Below are positions 1 through 11,035 of a DNA stretch of 64,000 nt, one piece after another. The stretch covers positions 11,397,001 to 11,461,000 of the forward strand of contig JBBMNZ010000027.1 of the NCBI GenBank assembly GCA_037954325.1, read 5' to 3'. Source of the stretch: Fistularia commersonii (lineage: Eukaryota > Chordata > Actinopteri > Syngnathiformes > Fistulariidae). The stretch's first letter is position 1. Each line of letters opens with the position of its first letter. Both the position numbers and the translations under genes were made by a program. The notes below the pieces were generated by a model, which did not search any database, had not been told where the DNA came from, and saw only the letters and a list, made by a program, of their open reading frames with translations.

Positions 1-244
1 GAGGGGCTGGGAGGGGGGGGGGTCGGACGTACACGGCGGCCAAGAAGGAACAAAATCTATGCAGCCGCAACGAAGCTGCATCTCGTCTGATGAGTGATGT
101 TAAACAACAACTGGACCGGCGGCCAATTACCATGATTGGAGTGCTGCGCCTGGAGAGAGGCAGTTAGCGGGGGTGGAGAATCCCCACCTTCTCCTCCCTC
201 TATTGGCCGCAGAGGCCCAGCGCTCATTAGCATGCAGGCTTTTA

Positions 245-360
245 CCGCGGCCCCGACCGAAGCAGTCGATGCCCGCCATTTTATTTATTAGTAAATAGAG
301 ACAGATGGTGATGAGGAGGGCCTATCGACTGCCTGCAGCCTCTTAAACAGGAATCAATGG
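245..360. promoter_or_regulatory. Putative conserved non-coding element
   Basis: A repeat-free block with a TTTATTTATTAGTAAATAG core (280-298) and GACAGATGGTGATGAG beside it. Frames are closed on both strands. Composition differs from the GC-rich flanks. The regulatory role is inferred from position beside FTO/IRX3; conservation was not computed. Confidence 0.35.
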
Positions 361-904
361 CGGGAGCGGAGCGGCGAGATGTGGCGAGGAGGGTGGGGGT
401 TAACCTGCTAATATGGCGGCACGTAACCGCAACCGGCGTAGCTTCCTTTGCTTCCCCCCCCCCGGTTCCAACAGGTTTCTAACCACCAGAGACGGGAGGT
501 GACGGCTGTCGAAATATTTAGGGATGTGACGCGGCAGCGGCGCAATCGATTGGCCGAGAGCGTCTTGAGGGCGGAGGCTCCGCCTTTTTTTCCCGAGACG
601 GGGGAGGCGGCGGTGTGTAACAGGGCGAGGCCGAGGATGTAGAATCGAAGCAGGTATGCGTTATAGTTGTGCGTGACAAGAGGGGTGGGTCTCGTAGCCT
701 TCAGACCAAATAATTGACACACACACACACACACACATGCCGGAGCTGTCGGGCGAGGCAGGACACAGACAGCGTGGATGTTCATATTTACATTACGTCT
801 ACAGTCTAATTCAAACCGGCGTTTTTTTTTTTTATTGATTGTTTGGGCGTGACGACAAGTGTCAAGAGGAGATGGAGTGCTCCATGTGTGGGGGTTCTTG
901 TGAT

Positions 905-1010
905 TGGTCCAAGGTGAACGCCGCCTCTCGCCCAATGACAGCTGTGATAGGCTCAAGCCACCCCCTCTATGACCCTGACCGCAACACAAGCGGTGCAGAC
1001 AATGAATGAA
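905..1010 (+). repeat. L2-like LINE 3' tail fragment
   Basis: Contains the typical fish L2-type tail: GTGAACGCCGCCTCTCGCCC, then CAATGACAGCTGTGATAGGC, and it ends GCGGTGCAGACAATGAATGA. The same tail recurs at 8722, 27300 and 49622, and in reverse at 42310. It is 5'-truncated, as is usual for LINE insertions. Confidence 0.7.
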
Positions 1011-1298
1011 AGCAGGAAGTGGTCGGGAAGGCCAAGAGGTCTCAAGGAGCGTCGGCTGCTCTTATGACTCCCTGGCGAGCGGCGTCATGTGAGCGTCCGA
1101 CAGAGGCCCCCCCCTTTCTGCCATCATGACCGGGGTGACGGTCGGGGTTTTCACGCCGTTAGCCTCCGAGGAGATGCGACACACCGTCAACTCACACCCA
1201 GAGAAATGATACGGAGTGGCTGCAGGCTGTGACGGACAGACTGATCCCACTTCCAGGGAATTTAATTCACAAACAGCTGACTAAACAGCTAACAGGCT

Positions 1299-1569
1299 AC
1301 CGTAATTTCCGGACGGTTTAGCGCACTTGAATATTAGCCACGCCGGCTAGCTGATGCCTTATCTTTGTCTTCCTCCTGCGCACTAAAATCGTTAAAGTCA
1401 TCTTTTTCGGTGTTGGAATCTCACGATCCGATGGAACGAGGCTAAATGTTTTGTTGGCATGACGCTCAATAGCCCCAAAAAAAAATTCATCAATTAGCTG
1501 CATCATCGTCTTAGCCGCAGTGTTCAAAGCGTGTGGAAAATGTAGCAGCTTATAATCCGAATTTACAGG
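1299..1569 (-). mobile_element. Non-autonomous DNA-transposon-like element, family A, subfamily 1 (copy A1)
   Basis: On the minus strand it opens CTGTAAATTCGGATTATAAG with CTGCTACATTTTCCACACGC behind it. It contains GAACACTGCGGCTAAGACGA and a TTTAGTGCGCAGGAGGAAGA run, and it closes near CCGGAAATTACGG at 1299-1311. The same internal order appears at 34575-34790 and 39850-40095. No transposase is present. This terminus is common in fish genomes; the superfamily is uncertain. Confidence 0.6.
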
Positions 1570-1755
1570 AGCTAGCATGCTAAAGTGGAGAAAAAGGAAA
1601 ATGCTATGATTAGCCATCCTGGTTCCAAAGCAGTTGTTATTTCTTTCATGAATATCAAAGCTAGTATCGCAACATTAGCATAGAACTGCTAGCGCCTCTG
1701 CTATTTTCATTGACACCATCTGTTCACTCCTGCAACCCTCTCTGTCTCAGTCGTA

Positions 1756-1786
<31 letters not shown>

Positions 1787-1789
1787 TCG
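1756..1789 (+). repeat. (TTTC)n microsatellite
   Basis: About eight perfect CTTT/TTTC units. No other feature overlaps it. Confidence 0.95.
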
Positions 1790-2099
1790 AGGCAGAAGGC
1801 CGCCGGCTCTGAGCTGGGATCAGTTTGCGATTTGTACGTTGCGATTTGACTTCCGTTCACCCCGCCGGACACTCTTCTGCAGGATGGAGGAAATATACTT
1901 CATGATTGACATGATGCGCGTAAACAACATGGCGATGATACAAATCTTTCCATATTAAGAAACGATCCGTTTCCCGTTTCCTTCGGTCGGATTTTGCGGA
2001 ACAGGGATCCCGTTTCATCGCACGAACAAAAATCCAAACGCGCGAAAACAAAAAGAAACGCAAAGGCAGGAGCGTTCCCGGTGTTTACACGGTGATGAA

Positions 2100-2365
2100 A
2101 TAGATGGTGTCTTGTCTCCGACCTGCAGCCGCGGCTCGCCGGAGCTTCTGTCAGAGGTCATCCCCATCATCTATCATCATCTATAATAAGTCTTTATCAT
2201 CTCCCGGCACTGCCTGCCAGCGCACGCCGACCACAATGCAACACAGAACCCCCCCCCCCACGGTAACCCCCCCGCCCCAGCGCGGCACAGGGGGACCGGC
2301 TGAGCTGCAGCGAGCCGGCGCCTTAAACCACCCACTGCCAAGGCAATTAAGAGTTTAACCTGGAT
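2100..2365. promoter_or_regulatory. Putative conserved non-coding block
   Basis: Two AT-motif patches, CTATAATAAGTCTTTATCAT (2181-2200) and CTGCCAAGGCAATTAAGAGT (2336-2355), flank a C-rich spacer. Open frames across it are incidental. A regulatory role is inferred from its unique, motif-dense character in the FTO 3' flank. Confidence 0.3.
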
Positions 2366-2960
2366 GCAGCCCAGGGAATCAGGAGAGGGACTCCAGTCAA
2401 ATAGACTTTGCAGAGACGGAGAGAGAGAAGAGGTGGAGGGCGGGGGGGGAAAAAAGAAAATAAAGGAGAGGAGAGGGAAAGACGCGGCGAGATGAGCTGG
2501 AGAGGGGAAACATGACACATATGGAAGAAGGTGAGACGGACGGAGGAGGGTGGAAAAGGAGGCGACGTGCACGCAGTGTACACAGCGATCTCCTCCAAGA
2601 GAAGGTCACAAGCTCCCTCCGAGGACTCCCTTAAATAAAGCGCCCCATCCCGCGCTCCTCTGCGCAAACAACCTCCGCCGCTCTTTATTAACTAAATATG
2701 AAGGGGCTCTGACCCAAGGACAAAAATTCAATATCGCCCCCCCTCCCCCTCCTCCTCCCCGTGCTCTACCCCCAAACTCCCCGCCAAATATTTAAACCAA
2801 GCAAATAAACAGACAAATAAATAGATCTCTGCCAGGGGAGCCGGGGGCCAGACGGTCCCCTGGATGTAATTTGACGGCCCACTTACTTGGAGGGCCGGAG
2901 CCCAGTGCTACTCCGATACTCATTTGAAGAGCTGTCAATCAAAGGGCATTGGCGTTGGGG

Positions 2961-2968
<8 letters not shown>

Positions 2969-2993
<25 letters not shown>
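2969..2993 (+). repeat. (AT)n microsatellite
   Basis: A perfect TA run directly abutting a Tc1-type element, consistent with such elements inserting at TA dinucleotides. Confidence 0.9.
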
Positions 2994-2998
2994 CATAT

Positions 2999-3363
2999 CA
3001 CTGCTCAAAAAACTGCTCAAAAAAATAAAGGGAACACTTAAAAAACACATCCTAGAGCTAAATGAAAGAAATATTCTTATGAAATACTTTGCTCTTTACA
3101 CAGTTGAATGTGCTGACAAAATCACACCAAAACGATCAATGGAAATCAATTGTATCAACCCATGGAGGTCTGGATTAGGAATCACACTCAAAATTAAAGC
3201 GTAAAAACAAACTCCAGGCTGATCCAACTTTGATGTAATGTCCTTAAAACAAGTCAAAATGAATCTGTTGCTTCCTGAGTGAACACTATGATTTCACAGA
3301 AGTGGGATTGACTTGGAGTTACATTGTGTTGTTCAAGTGTTCCCTTTATTTTTTTGTGCAGTA
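2999..3363 (-). mobile_element. Tc1-type deletion-derivative transposon (copy B1)
   Basis: Both ends carry the terminal repeat: ATAAAGGGAACACTT at the left and AAGTGTTCCCTTTATTTTTT at the right. The interior has sub-terminal fish Tc1 sequence (GTTGAATGTGCTGACAAAAT) but no transposase. The left terminus has a short internal duplication: CACTGCTCAAAAAACTGCTC. The left and right arms are joined at CAAAATGAATCTGTTGCTTC, the same junction as copies B2 and B3. Flanked by TA-rich sequence. Confidence 0.85.
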
Positions 3364-3383
3364 CATATATATTCATATATATA

Positions 3384-3419
3384 TGTGTGTGTGTGTGTGT
3401 GAGTGTGTGTGTGTGTGTG
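3384..3419 (+). repeat. (GT)n microsatellite
   Basis: A GT array with one GA interruption, next to the Tc1-type element. Confidence 0.95.
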
Positions 3420-3554
3420 GGGTCGTTTTTTTTTTTTTGCCGCATTAGTGTGTTTAAGATGGCAATTCATCTTCAAGGTTGGGGCGCAGACGTGGCGAGC
3501 GTCTCTGCTCTCCTCGTCCTTCCCGTCTTCCGGCTCACCTGTCAAGCTATCTTA

Positions 3555-3960
3555 AGACGCTCCTAATATTAAGAGCTTTATCTCGTCTCTCTGCCGGAGA
3601 TGCATTAAACATGACGCCGGAGCCCGTGGGGGGGGTGAGGTCGCTTGTCTCCGCTAATCCAGCGCAACTGATTAAGATTCGGGCAGCGCTGAAAAAGGCC
3701 GGCCAGCCGGCCGGCCAAGCCTCCGAATTTTTTTTTTTTTGGGTCCCTTTTGTCGTTTCATCTTGAATTTAAGGCTCCCTGAGATGCTCGTCCGGCTCGT
3801 CCTTCGCCACTTCAAGGAGAAACAACAGCGGTTTCCCGATGCCTTCTTCTCCCCTTCATCCCTTCATCTCTCTACGTCGTGCAAGAAACTGCCCGGCGTT
3901 GCAGCTTCTGATTGTTTGTGTCAACAGCTTAAATATTAATGCCCGTTGTGTCAAAGCACA
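3555..3960. promoter_or_regulatory. Putative conserved non-coding block
   Basis: Contains CTAATATTAAGAGCTTTATC, GCGCAACTGATTAAGATTCG and GATTGTTTGTGTCAACAGCT followed by TAAATATTAATGCCCG, a concentration of homeodomain- and forkhead-like cores. A poly-T tract interrupts it at 3729-3740. No coding frame is credible. Confidence 0.35.
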
Positions 3961-4234
3961 AAGCGGTGCCAGGCGCTCTTTGTCGACGCAAGTTTCCGGG
4001 GAAAGGCCTCCGGAAGTATCCCGATTTTCTCACAACGGCGGCTTTCACGGAGATCGTGATCTTTAGTCGGACACAACCTGACTCAGAAAGCGGGGGATCG
4101 ACTCCTTCCCTTCTCTCTTTGTTGGTGCTGGTGTTGCACGAGGACGTGATGCTAGCCTCAGCCTTTTCCTCCGCGCCGCCGGGGGAGGAGGGGGGGGGGG
4201 GGTTGGATCGGCTCGAGAGGAAAGGCTGGCGATA

Positions 4235-4385
4235 TCAAAAAGTCCTTTCATCCATTTTAGATGAGATGTAGATGACTCAATTATGCCTGGCCTGACATCA
4301 AGACCACTTGGCGAGGAGGCTGCTAACGCTGGAAAATGATCCATTTAATCCCGCTGATATGAATGGCGGGGCGCTAACTGGGCTC
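4235..4385. promoter_or_regulatory. Putative conserved non-coding element with AP-1-like site
   Basis: A dense unique block: TTTTAGATGAGATGTAGATG, then TGACTCA (4273-4279, AP-1-like) overlapping CAATTAT, and AAAATGATCCATTTAATCCC. It is flanked by GC-rich sequence. Function is inferred from motif density and location. Confidence 0.35.
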
Positions 4386-4793
4386 GCAACGGTGAGGGAG
4401 CGATACGGGGCAGAGATGTTTTCGCCGCCGGGCGGGAGCCGGCGGAGATCTGTCTCTCGGGGGGGCGAGGACCAGGAAGGGGGTGCAAAGTGCAGCGTTT
4501 TAGCTTCATTAAGGCCACGTTGGCCAGAAACTGACATCCTACTGCGATTATGGAAAACGGGATGCACCAAAACACCCAATCTGCCGCGTCGGAAGGAATC
4601 TGTGATAAATTACAACAATAGTTTTTTGTTAAAATGGCGATATGCAACAAAAACCACCTGAGGTCACGGGCGGCTCACAAACCCGGGTCACGACCCCTGA
4701 TGTAATCGAGGGCGGGAGAAGGTCAACCGTTTCTCCGCTCCCCAAATTTCTTTGGCAATTTTGAGGGATGAAAAATAAGCTAAATTGATTTTC

Positions 4794-4841
4794 ATCTTAT
4801 TTAATTTTAATTGGATTTGTTTTATCTAAATTAAATAAGAT
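4794..4841. repeat. AT-rich perfect 14-bp inverted repeat
   Basis: ATCTTATTTAATTT at 4794-4807 is the exact reverse complement of AAATTAAATAAGAT at 4828-4841. The spacer is 20 bases. It lies in an A+T-rich stretch (4740-4910) otherwise without features. Confidence 0.8.
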
Positions 4842-5721
4842 AAAAAATATAAATTAAAATTTTAAACAAAATAGAATAAATAACATAAAATTTTGGGGTT
4901 AAGGTTTGTGTTTTCCAGCTATTTCCTCTCCCTGGATGAGTGTTGTAGAGCTAAAAACGGTAAACGTTTATCATCAGCGATTGATTCCGTGATTGATTCT
5001 CTAATACCTGCTGGGGTTTTGGGGTAAAAGGATAAAATGATTTTTCTTTTTTTTTTTTTTTTACTCTAAAAGTAATTATTTTCACAGTCTTGATCTTTTG
5101 CCTTTTTAATTACTTTTTTGTTTGTTTGTTTATCTGCCGGTTGGTGGTTTCGGGTTCAAAATTGTGATGTTTATGGAGAAAATGACTGGGAAGAGCAACG
5201 CTTGGAAAAAATTGTACGAAACGACGAAGGCTTTGAGCGGACGATCGGACCTCCTGAGCAGCCATCTATTGATGTTCAGGAGGTCCAGCATCAGTTCAGA
5301 GAATTGGGGGTGAACCAGTCAATGGGGATCCAAACATTTTTGGATCATGTTGTTTTCAACTGGAGTCCAGGGTGTTTGAGCATGAAAACAATGTCCCATT
5401 AAAGCAAATACCTTGGAGGCCTTGATGAGGATCCTCCGGGGAACCCGTGACCCCGCGAGCAGATCCACCGTCCCATGTTCTCGTGTCCGGTTGAGGGTTC
5501 AAATGGGGGGGAATTCACGCAGCCGTCCGGTTTGTGTTTGAAGGACGAATGCGAGAAATGGGTCACTTTAGACTGGAACCAGAGGAGGCGGAGGGGAGGA
5601 GTCCATATCGGCCATGTTGGTCACCAGAGCCGAGCCGGCAGCAACGACCCACAAACATGTTCTACATTTGGTCAGACGTTGTTTGATCTGCAAGTGCTCC
5701 GTCCCCGAAGACGAACTGCTT

Positions 5722-5757
5722 TACACACACACACACACACATAAACACACACACACA
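5722..5757 (+). repeat. (CA)n microsatellite
   Basis: CA dinucleotide run with one interruption. Confidence 0.95.
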
Positions 5758-5881
5758 TCAGGGCTAGCCTCTGCTCATCAGGGCGGCTCAGCTGCCAGGA
5801 TCCTGACAGCAGCAACAGCGGCATCAAGACTTCACCATCAGCTCACTTTCACTCCAGTCTAGTCTGATACAGCGTGGGCTG

Positions 5882-5914
<33 letters not shown>

Positions 5915-5919
5915 TGTGT

Positions 5920-5975
<56 letters not shown>
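5882..5975 (+). repeat. Long (GT)n microsatellite
   Basis: About 94 bases of GT with two TA interruptions, the longest dinucleotide array in the window. All frames across it (VCVC, THTH) are artefacts. Confidence 0.97.
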
Positions 5976-5976
<1 letters not shown>

Positions 5977-6061
5977 TGGGGGGCAGCGCTGCTCAGGCCG
6001 CAAACTGACAGGACGAGACAGGTTCTTAGGAGGTGATAGCTTAGCATCTACCACCCTGGGT

Positions 6062-6400
6062 TAGCATTCTCCATCTTCTTTTCATTTGGGCTCAGCCAAT
6101 CATCTTCCTCCATCTAACCCACAGTCAATCATCTGCCTCCTGCACCGACTAACTTCACATCCTCTTTCTCTCCGTCCATAAACCTCTAGAACTCCCAGCT
6201 TGTGGCTAAAACCTCCTTCTACCATCTACATCCAAGCCATCTCAGACCTACTCCTTCCTCCAGAACATCTAAACATGCGTTCCCCCTCTGATGGACTCAT
6301 TCCTGATCCTCTCTGTCCTCCACGTCTCCATTTCTGCCTCCTGTCTTCTCCTCGGTGTCTTCAAACCAGACGACGTGGCTGCTCTCCGCTTTAAAATAAA
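6062..6400 (-). mobile_element. RTE-like LINE 3' end, degraded
   Basis: The minus-strand translation includes WRTERIRNESIRGGTHV, near-identical to RMDRIRNESIRGTKHG in the plus-strand copy at 8097. The 3' end on the minus strand, AGATGGAGGAAGATGATTGG followed by AAAAGAAGA, corresponds to the RWRKLTRCGDP end of the third copy at 62928. Stops and frameshifts break the frame. Confidence 0.7.
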
Positions 6401-6806
6401 CCCATCGTTTCCCATTTTTCTTCGTTCCCCCTCCAGAACGTGACATTCCGACCTGCAGAAACGTGAAAAAAGAGAAAGACGAACGCGACGTTTGCGTTCC
6501 GCCCGACCTTCGCCGACGGAGACGCCGCCGATTCGCAAACCTCTGCACTTCTGCCTCCTCCGTGACCTTTCCTCAGCGCAATCAGGAGTTTGAAAAACAT
6601 TCGGGGTCGGCGTCGCTTCGCATGCAGTCAATCACGTCGGGTGTTTTGCCGGCGCTGATTGGTGTTTGTCGGCGGCGGTGACAAATGAGCGCGGGCCCGT
6701 CCCGCCGCTGACAGCCGTCCCAGAGCCGCGATCTTATCTCGAGCCTGCTTCTACAATTACCGCGGCTTCTCTGGACCCTCCGGGGCTGAAGGGGGTTGGG
6801 GACGGT

Positions 6807-6835
6807 CACACACACACACACACACACACACACAT
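6807..6835 (+). repeat. (CA)n microsatellite
   Basis: Uninterrupted CA run of about 14 units. Confidence 0.95.
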
Positions 6836-7744
6836 TTAATACATCATGTTTTCCTTAGTACAAACACTCCTGCAGATAATTACACATGGAGAACGTATCA
6901 TCTATCCGGAGAATTCCAGGGGAGGAACGGCGCTTTAACTTGAGGAACCCTTCCGACTCTGCGTGGACGGCCAGGGCGGGAAAAGAAGGGCGTCCCCGAG
7001 ATGATCATATTCAGGAAGCAGACGCGCAAACCACTTAAATTCAAGATGGAAATGTGTTTTCTGATTCTATTACGCCGCCGCCGCAGACGCCCCCGGCCTG
7101 TTGGCCGCGCACCGTAACGTTTGACTGGGACGTGACCCCAAACCGATACCTTTCTCCACCGCACACACCTGGTTATTTCACCCCCAGCGCCCATTGTCGG
7201 GGCCTAATTGAAGGTGGCCTCGCCGCTTAGCTGGCGGGTGACCCCGGTCGGAACAATGCATACCTGTGGCCCCGCGTCATTGTCTCCTCCGCCGAGGCCC
7301 TTCTTCCCCCGTCTGAAGCCCCCCGAGGGCTGGAGGCGCCCCGCCGTCATCCATCACTCAGTCACTCAGCCACTACAGGAAGTAGTTAACACGGGCGACC
7401 TCTGGGGTGTGTATGTGTGTGTGTTCACGGTGGGGTCGGGCTGAGGAGATCACTTCATCAATGGGAGTGACAAGGTTCAATCAATCAATCCATCAGACGC
7501 CGCCTTGTTCGGGTTGTTTGCTCCGCTAATCCAGCCGCTCGCTTTGAGGTTTGAAGAGGAGGAGGAGGAACGGGCTTGAGGTGGAAGACGCGGACGATCT
7601 GACGGAAAGTTTTTTTGTTTTTTGGGGGGGATTTTCGATACGTTTCTGAAGCCGTCGCGGATCGATACAGCGGCGGACTGTCGGTGAATATTTGGGAGTC
7701 GCCAACTGGTCGAGTTCAAAAAGATAAACAAAGAAAAGAAACAC

Positions 7745-7975
7745 CTACTTAGGGTCAACAGTCCAGAGCACCAGAGTTTGGAAAAGAGGTAAAGAAATGG
7801 GTTCAAGCCGGATTGGGTTGAGAAATGTGTCCGTTTTCTTGTAGAAATCTTCGCAACTGGACGTGAATTTCTTCAAAGTCCAATTGCCAAGACAAGAAGA
7901 TTTACACAAGAATTCACCACGACCTGGATGACTGAGAACCTCCACAGACATGTCAGGGGTACCATGAGATTGAAG
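7745..7975 (+). repeat. Dispersed repeat family E (copy E1)
   Basis: Shares ATGACCTGGATGACTGAGAA-type sequence (here CACGACCTGGATGACTGAGA) and the upstream CCAATTGCCAAGACAAGAAG run with copies at 48715-48810 (reverse) and 49465-49615. This is a recurrent fish repeat; I do not know its class with confidence (a Penelope-like or LINE origin is possible). An RTE-like fragment follows directly. Confidence 0.6.
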
Positions 7976-8012
7976 AATATCAGCCAGAATGAAAGGAATC
8001 AGTGGTGAGATG

Positions 8013-8375
8013 GTCTACCAACAATGACAATGACCAAAAGACAGGAGATAGAACTGGAAGTTGCAGAGATGAAGATGTTCTCTTTGGGAGTGACCCGGAT
8101 GGATAGGATCAGGAATGAGTCCATCAGAGGGACGAAACATGGTAGATGTTTTGGAGAGAAGGTCAGAGAAGCCAGACTGAGATGGTCGGGTCACGTACAG
8201 AGGAGGGAGAGTCAATATATGCTGGAATTGGACGTCTGGAGGAGGACCAATGAGAAGATTTATGGACGTAGTGAGAGGAGGATTCAGAGAATAGGGTTTG
8301 ATGGAGAGGGTTGGTTCGCTGTGGCGACCCCTGAAGGGAAAAACCCAAAGAAGAAGAAGACTCAGCCTTTTTCTT
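8013..8375 (+). mobile_element. RTE-like LINE ORF2 C-terminus and 3' tail
   Basis: The translation reads RMDRIRNESIRGTKHGRCFG, EKVREARLRWSGHVQRRESQ, then an ELDVWRR...RRIQR stretch, matching the C-terminal end of fish RTE-type reverse-transcriptase ORFs (RLRWFGHVQRR and RWR...CGDP signatures). It ends CTGTGGCGACCCCTGAAGGG and an AAGAAGAAGA tail. A 5'-truncated insertion with no reverse-transcriptase domain. Confidence 0.78.
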
Positions 8376-8560
8376 TGACCTCCGGGATTCAACAGGAGCC
8401 AATCCCAGGTCTCGACACTGACCTCTGTCTCCTCCAGCAGATGGATGTCCAAGCATCATCTGCTCTTCTCAGTGTCTCCTACGGAGGAAAAAGACGAAGA
8501 CGACTGCTCTCATATATGCCTCCGTCACATTCGACAGGATGCTTTCTTTTCATGCTCTTC

Positions 8561-8590
8561 TTCTTCTTCTTCTTCTTCTTCTTCTTCCTC
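8561..8590 (+). repeat. (CTT)n microsatellite
   Basis: About nine TTC/CTT units. Confidence 0.9.
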
Positions 8591-8721
8591 TGTAGTGGCG
8601 AATGGACGACTATCTGGGGAAACAGCGCCACCCGCTGGCCAGGGCACCAGGAGCACTCAAATCAAAATATGATTATCTTATCGTGTTTTTTTTTTTGCAT
8701 ATGGGACTTGAATATCTTTAC

Positions 8722-8840
8722 GCGTGGCGCCGTGATCGATCCAGGGTGAGCTTCGCCTTTCGCCCAATGAGATCTGGGCAAGACGGTGGCGCCCGCGTGA
8801 CCCTGAGTGCACGACGATGAATGAAAGAATGAATGAATTA
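8722..8840 (+). repeat. L2-like LINE 3' tail fragment
   Basis: GATCGATCCAGGGTGAGCTT, TTTCGCCCAATGAGATCTGG and a GAATGAATGAATT end match the 905 and 27300 copies in order. Only the last 120 bases are present. Confidence 0.7.
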
Positions 8841-9345
8841 TGTTATGGAAAACCAAAGTTTCAGATCGTGAACCCATAAATTCCAAGCTCTTCATTCGGT
8901 CTGGATTGTGATCCTGTCAATTTCACTCCACCTGCGGCTCCCGCACTTTTCCAGTCCACTTCCTGCTCGCGCCCGGGTCAAGAGACGGACCTCAAAAGAG
9001 AAAACCAGACAGAAAGCGAGCACCTGCAACACAACGGGAGAAACATTAGCGGCTAAACAGTTCAAAAAACTACAAACATGGCGGCAAAGAACAGGACGAC
9101 ACAGGCCGTTGGATAAAACACTGCGTTTTATTTACTGCCATTCCTATTGCTTGGCACAGACAAGCTGTGGCGCCGGGGGCGACGGGGAAGGTCGGGGGCC
9201 GGGAGTCCGACGGGTCAACGCTACTGCCGATTCTACCAACAAAAATCTCTCTGACGACGAACGAACGACGGAGGCGCGGCAACAGACGAAGAAGTAAGAA
9301 GAACAGCGTTTGGCAACATCTCGGAAAAAAAACACAACTTCAGAA

Positions 9346-9370
9346 GTACAAAAAAAAAAAAAAAAAAAAA
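9346..9370 (+). repeat. Poly-A tract
   Basis: An A homopolymer of about 21-25 bases, possibly a retrotransposon tail; no body was recognised upstream. Confidence 0.9.
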
Positions 9371-9840
9371 GAGTGCAATCTGAATTTTTAATAGTAAACA
9401 GCGTCTCTACTTCATCGTGAACTAGATAGGAAGGGGAATCAAACTGCTTCAACGGCCGCCCCGCCTTTTTTTTTTTTTTTTTTTTTTCACTTTTCCCGCC
9501 TCAGAAGCGCCGGATCTTCCTCTCTGGCTCATCTCGGATGGCCCCGCAGCGCTACAGGAGAACGCGGTTGCTCTTACACACTCTTGGAGTAATTAAAAGC
9601 GATTGAACAGCTGTAATAATGAGGGAACGGCGGGCGTGTTCTCCGGGTCATTTTTTTTTCTTTTTTTTTTTTTTTTTAAACCAGCGCTTCTTATCATCAG
9701 AGAAGGGGCTCATCGCCGTGTGTCTTCCAGAACAAACAACTGGCGGGCCGCCCTCGGGCTCGCTATTGCAGTCACACACACACACACACACACACAAATT
9801 GACAAGACGCAGGGTTTGAAGGGCGGGTGGAGGGGGTGGC

Positions 9841-9868
9841 GGGGGGGGGGGGGGGGGGGGGTCAACAT

Positions 9869-9915
<47 letters not shown>
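9841..9915 (+). repeat. G21 homopolymer followed by (CA)n
   Basis: Twenty-one Gs (9841-9861) and, after GTCAACATG, a (CA)n array of about 23 units (9869-9915). Another CA array sits just upstream at 9772-9796. Frames across the tract are artefacts. Confidence 0.95.
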
Positions 9916-9917
<2 letters not shown>

Positions 9918-10049
9918 AGACGCCATACATTCAAGTGCGCCCGTGAACTGGACGCGTTTTCTTTCATTTTTCACCGTGACATTCAGAACTTATATCCTTC
10001 TTTGGTCTCTTCTGGCTCGATCCACCTCGAAATGCAAAAATGGGGGTCC

Positions 10050-10076
10050 GGGGGGGGAGGGGGGGGGGGGGGGGGG
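10050..10076 (+). repeat. G-rich homopolymer tract
   Basis: G7, AG, then G18 in effect: a nearly pure G run. Together with 9841-9861 and 10250-10275 it makes this 450-base stretch strongly G-skewed on the plus strand. Confidence 0.9.
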
Positions 10077-10834
10077 TCACGCTGTACACGAGTGGAGAAT
10101 GCAATACTGTGAGCAAGGTGAGATTTTTTTTTTTTTTCCTTTTTCTTTCCCCCTTAAACGTGAATATATACTGTAATAACACTGTAGCGAGCGCACGTAC
10201 TGTACGGTGAAGGCTGAGGATGAGTTAAGTCTGTGGGTAGAAGCGTGTCGAGGGGGGGGGGGGAGGGGCGGGGGGGTAGCGGGGGCGTGAACGTGAGATT
10301 AACGGTAAACGGAGCACGCGGAAATAATAAATAGTCACACAATGTACGTTATGCTATCACTGGAATGCAGACTCCACGTATGATCGGTTAGCCGCTACGC
10401 CACACTAGTAGCTCGCTAAGTTTGCCTGGTTAGCATGTTACTGAAGCGCTAATCTGCTCGGCCCCCGAGCCGAGGGGGCCGACACACGAGGGGGGGGGGG
10501 AGTTTGCGGGGTCGGGGTAGATCTCGGGGAGGCGGGGGGGGTGTTTGCGGACGCCCCGATCCAAAGGAAACGAATGGCGGTGGGATCGCAACGGAGCCGT
10601 CTTCTGCGCCGTCCAAGCCGACGGGCACAGTCAGAAACGCTGGTGTGTCTGTTTCCCTTGTTTTTCCCTTCACGCTCCCTCCATCCGTCCTTCACATCCT
10701 GCGGGGGATGACAAAAGAAGAGCATTTGAAAACCAAAAAAAAGGGAAGAAAAGTCATCTGTGCAGAACCTGACACTTGGCATCTCGTCACTCCGCATACC
10801 AGGATTGAACAGCACAAGCGGAAAAAGGACAGAT

Positions 10835-11035
10835 CTAATAAAAATTAAATGAATAAAATACAATAAAATTTCAAAAATAAATTCAATTGAAAGTATAAAA
10901 TAAAATGGAATGAATTCAAATAGAAAATAATAAATAAATAAAATAAAATATAAATAAAATGACATAAAATTTAATTAAAAAAATAATTAATAAAGACTTA
11001 GAATAAAATAAAATGAAATAAAATAGAATAAAAAT
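10835..11035 (+). repeat. A+T-rich degenerate (AAAAT)n tract
   Basis: About 200 bases of AAAAT/AAATA-like units, such as AATAAATAAAATAAAATATA. It lies downstream of the FTO stop on the minus strand, so it could supply alternative polyadenylation signals. It holds no gene. Confidence 0.8.

Noticed and set aside
408..989. 193-codon minus-strand frame
   Set aside because: Runs through a CA repeat (717-736) and an L2-like tail, so it is not a gene.
5118..5402. 94-codon plus-strand frame (VQEVQHQFRELGVNQ region)
   Set aside because: Not repetitive and mildly protein-like, but I recognise no family, it lacks splice signals I can defend, and it sits in the FTO 3' flank. Left unannotated; a protein search would decide.
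9603..10112. 169-codon plus-strand frame with THTH and GGGG runs
   Set aside because: It is built from poly-T, (CA)n and G-homopolymer tracts, with no domain and no splice or start context.
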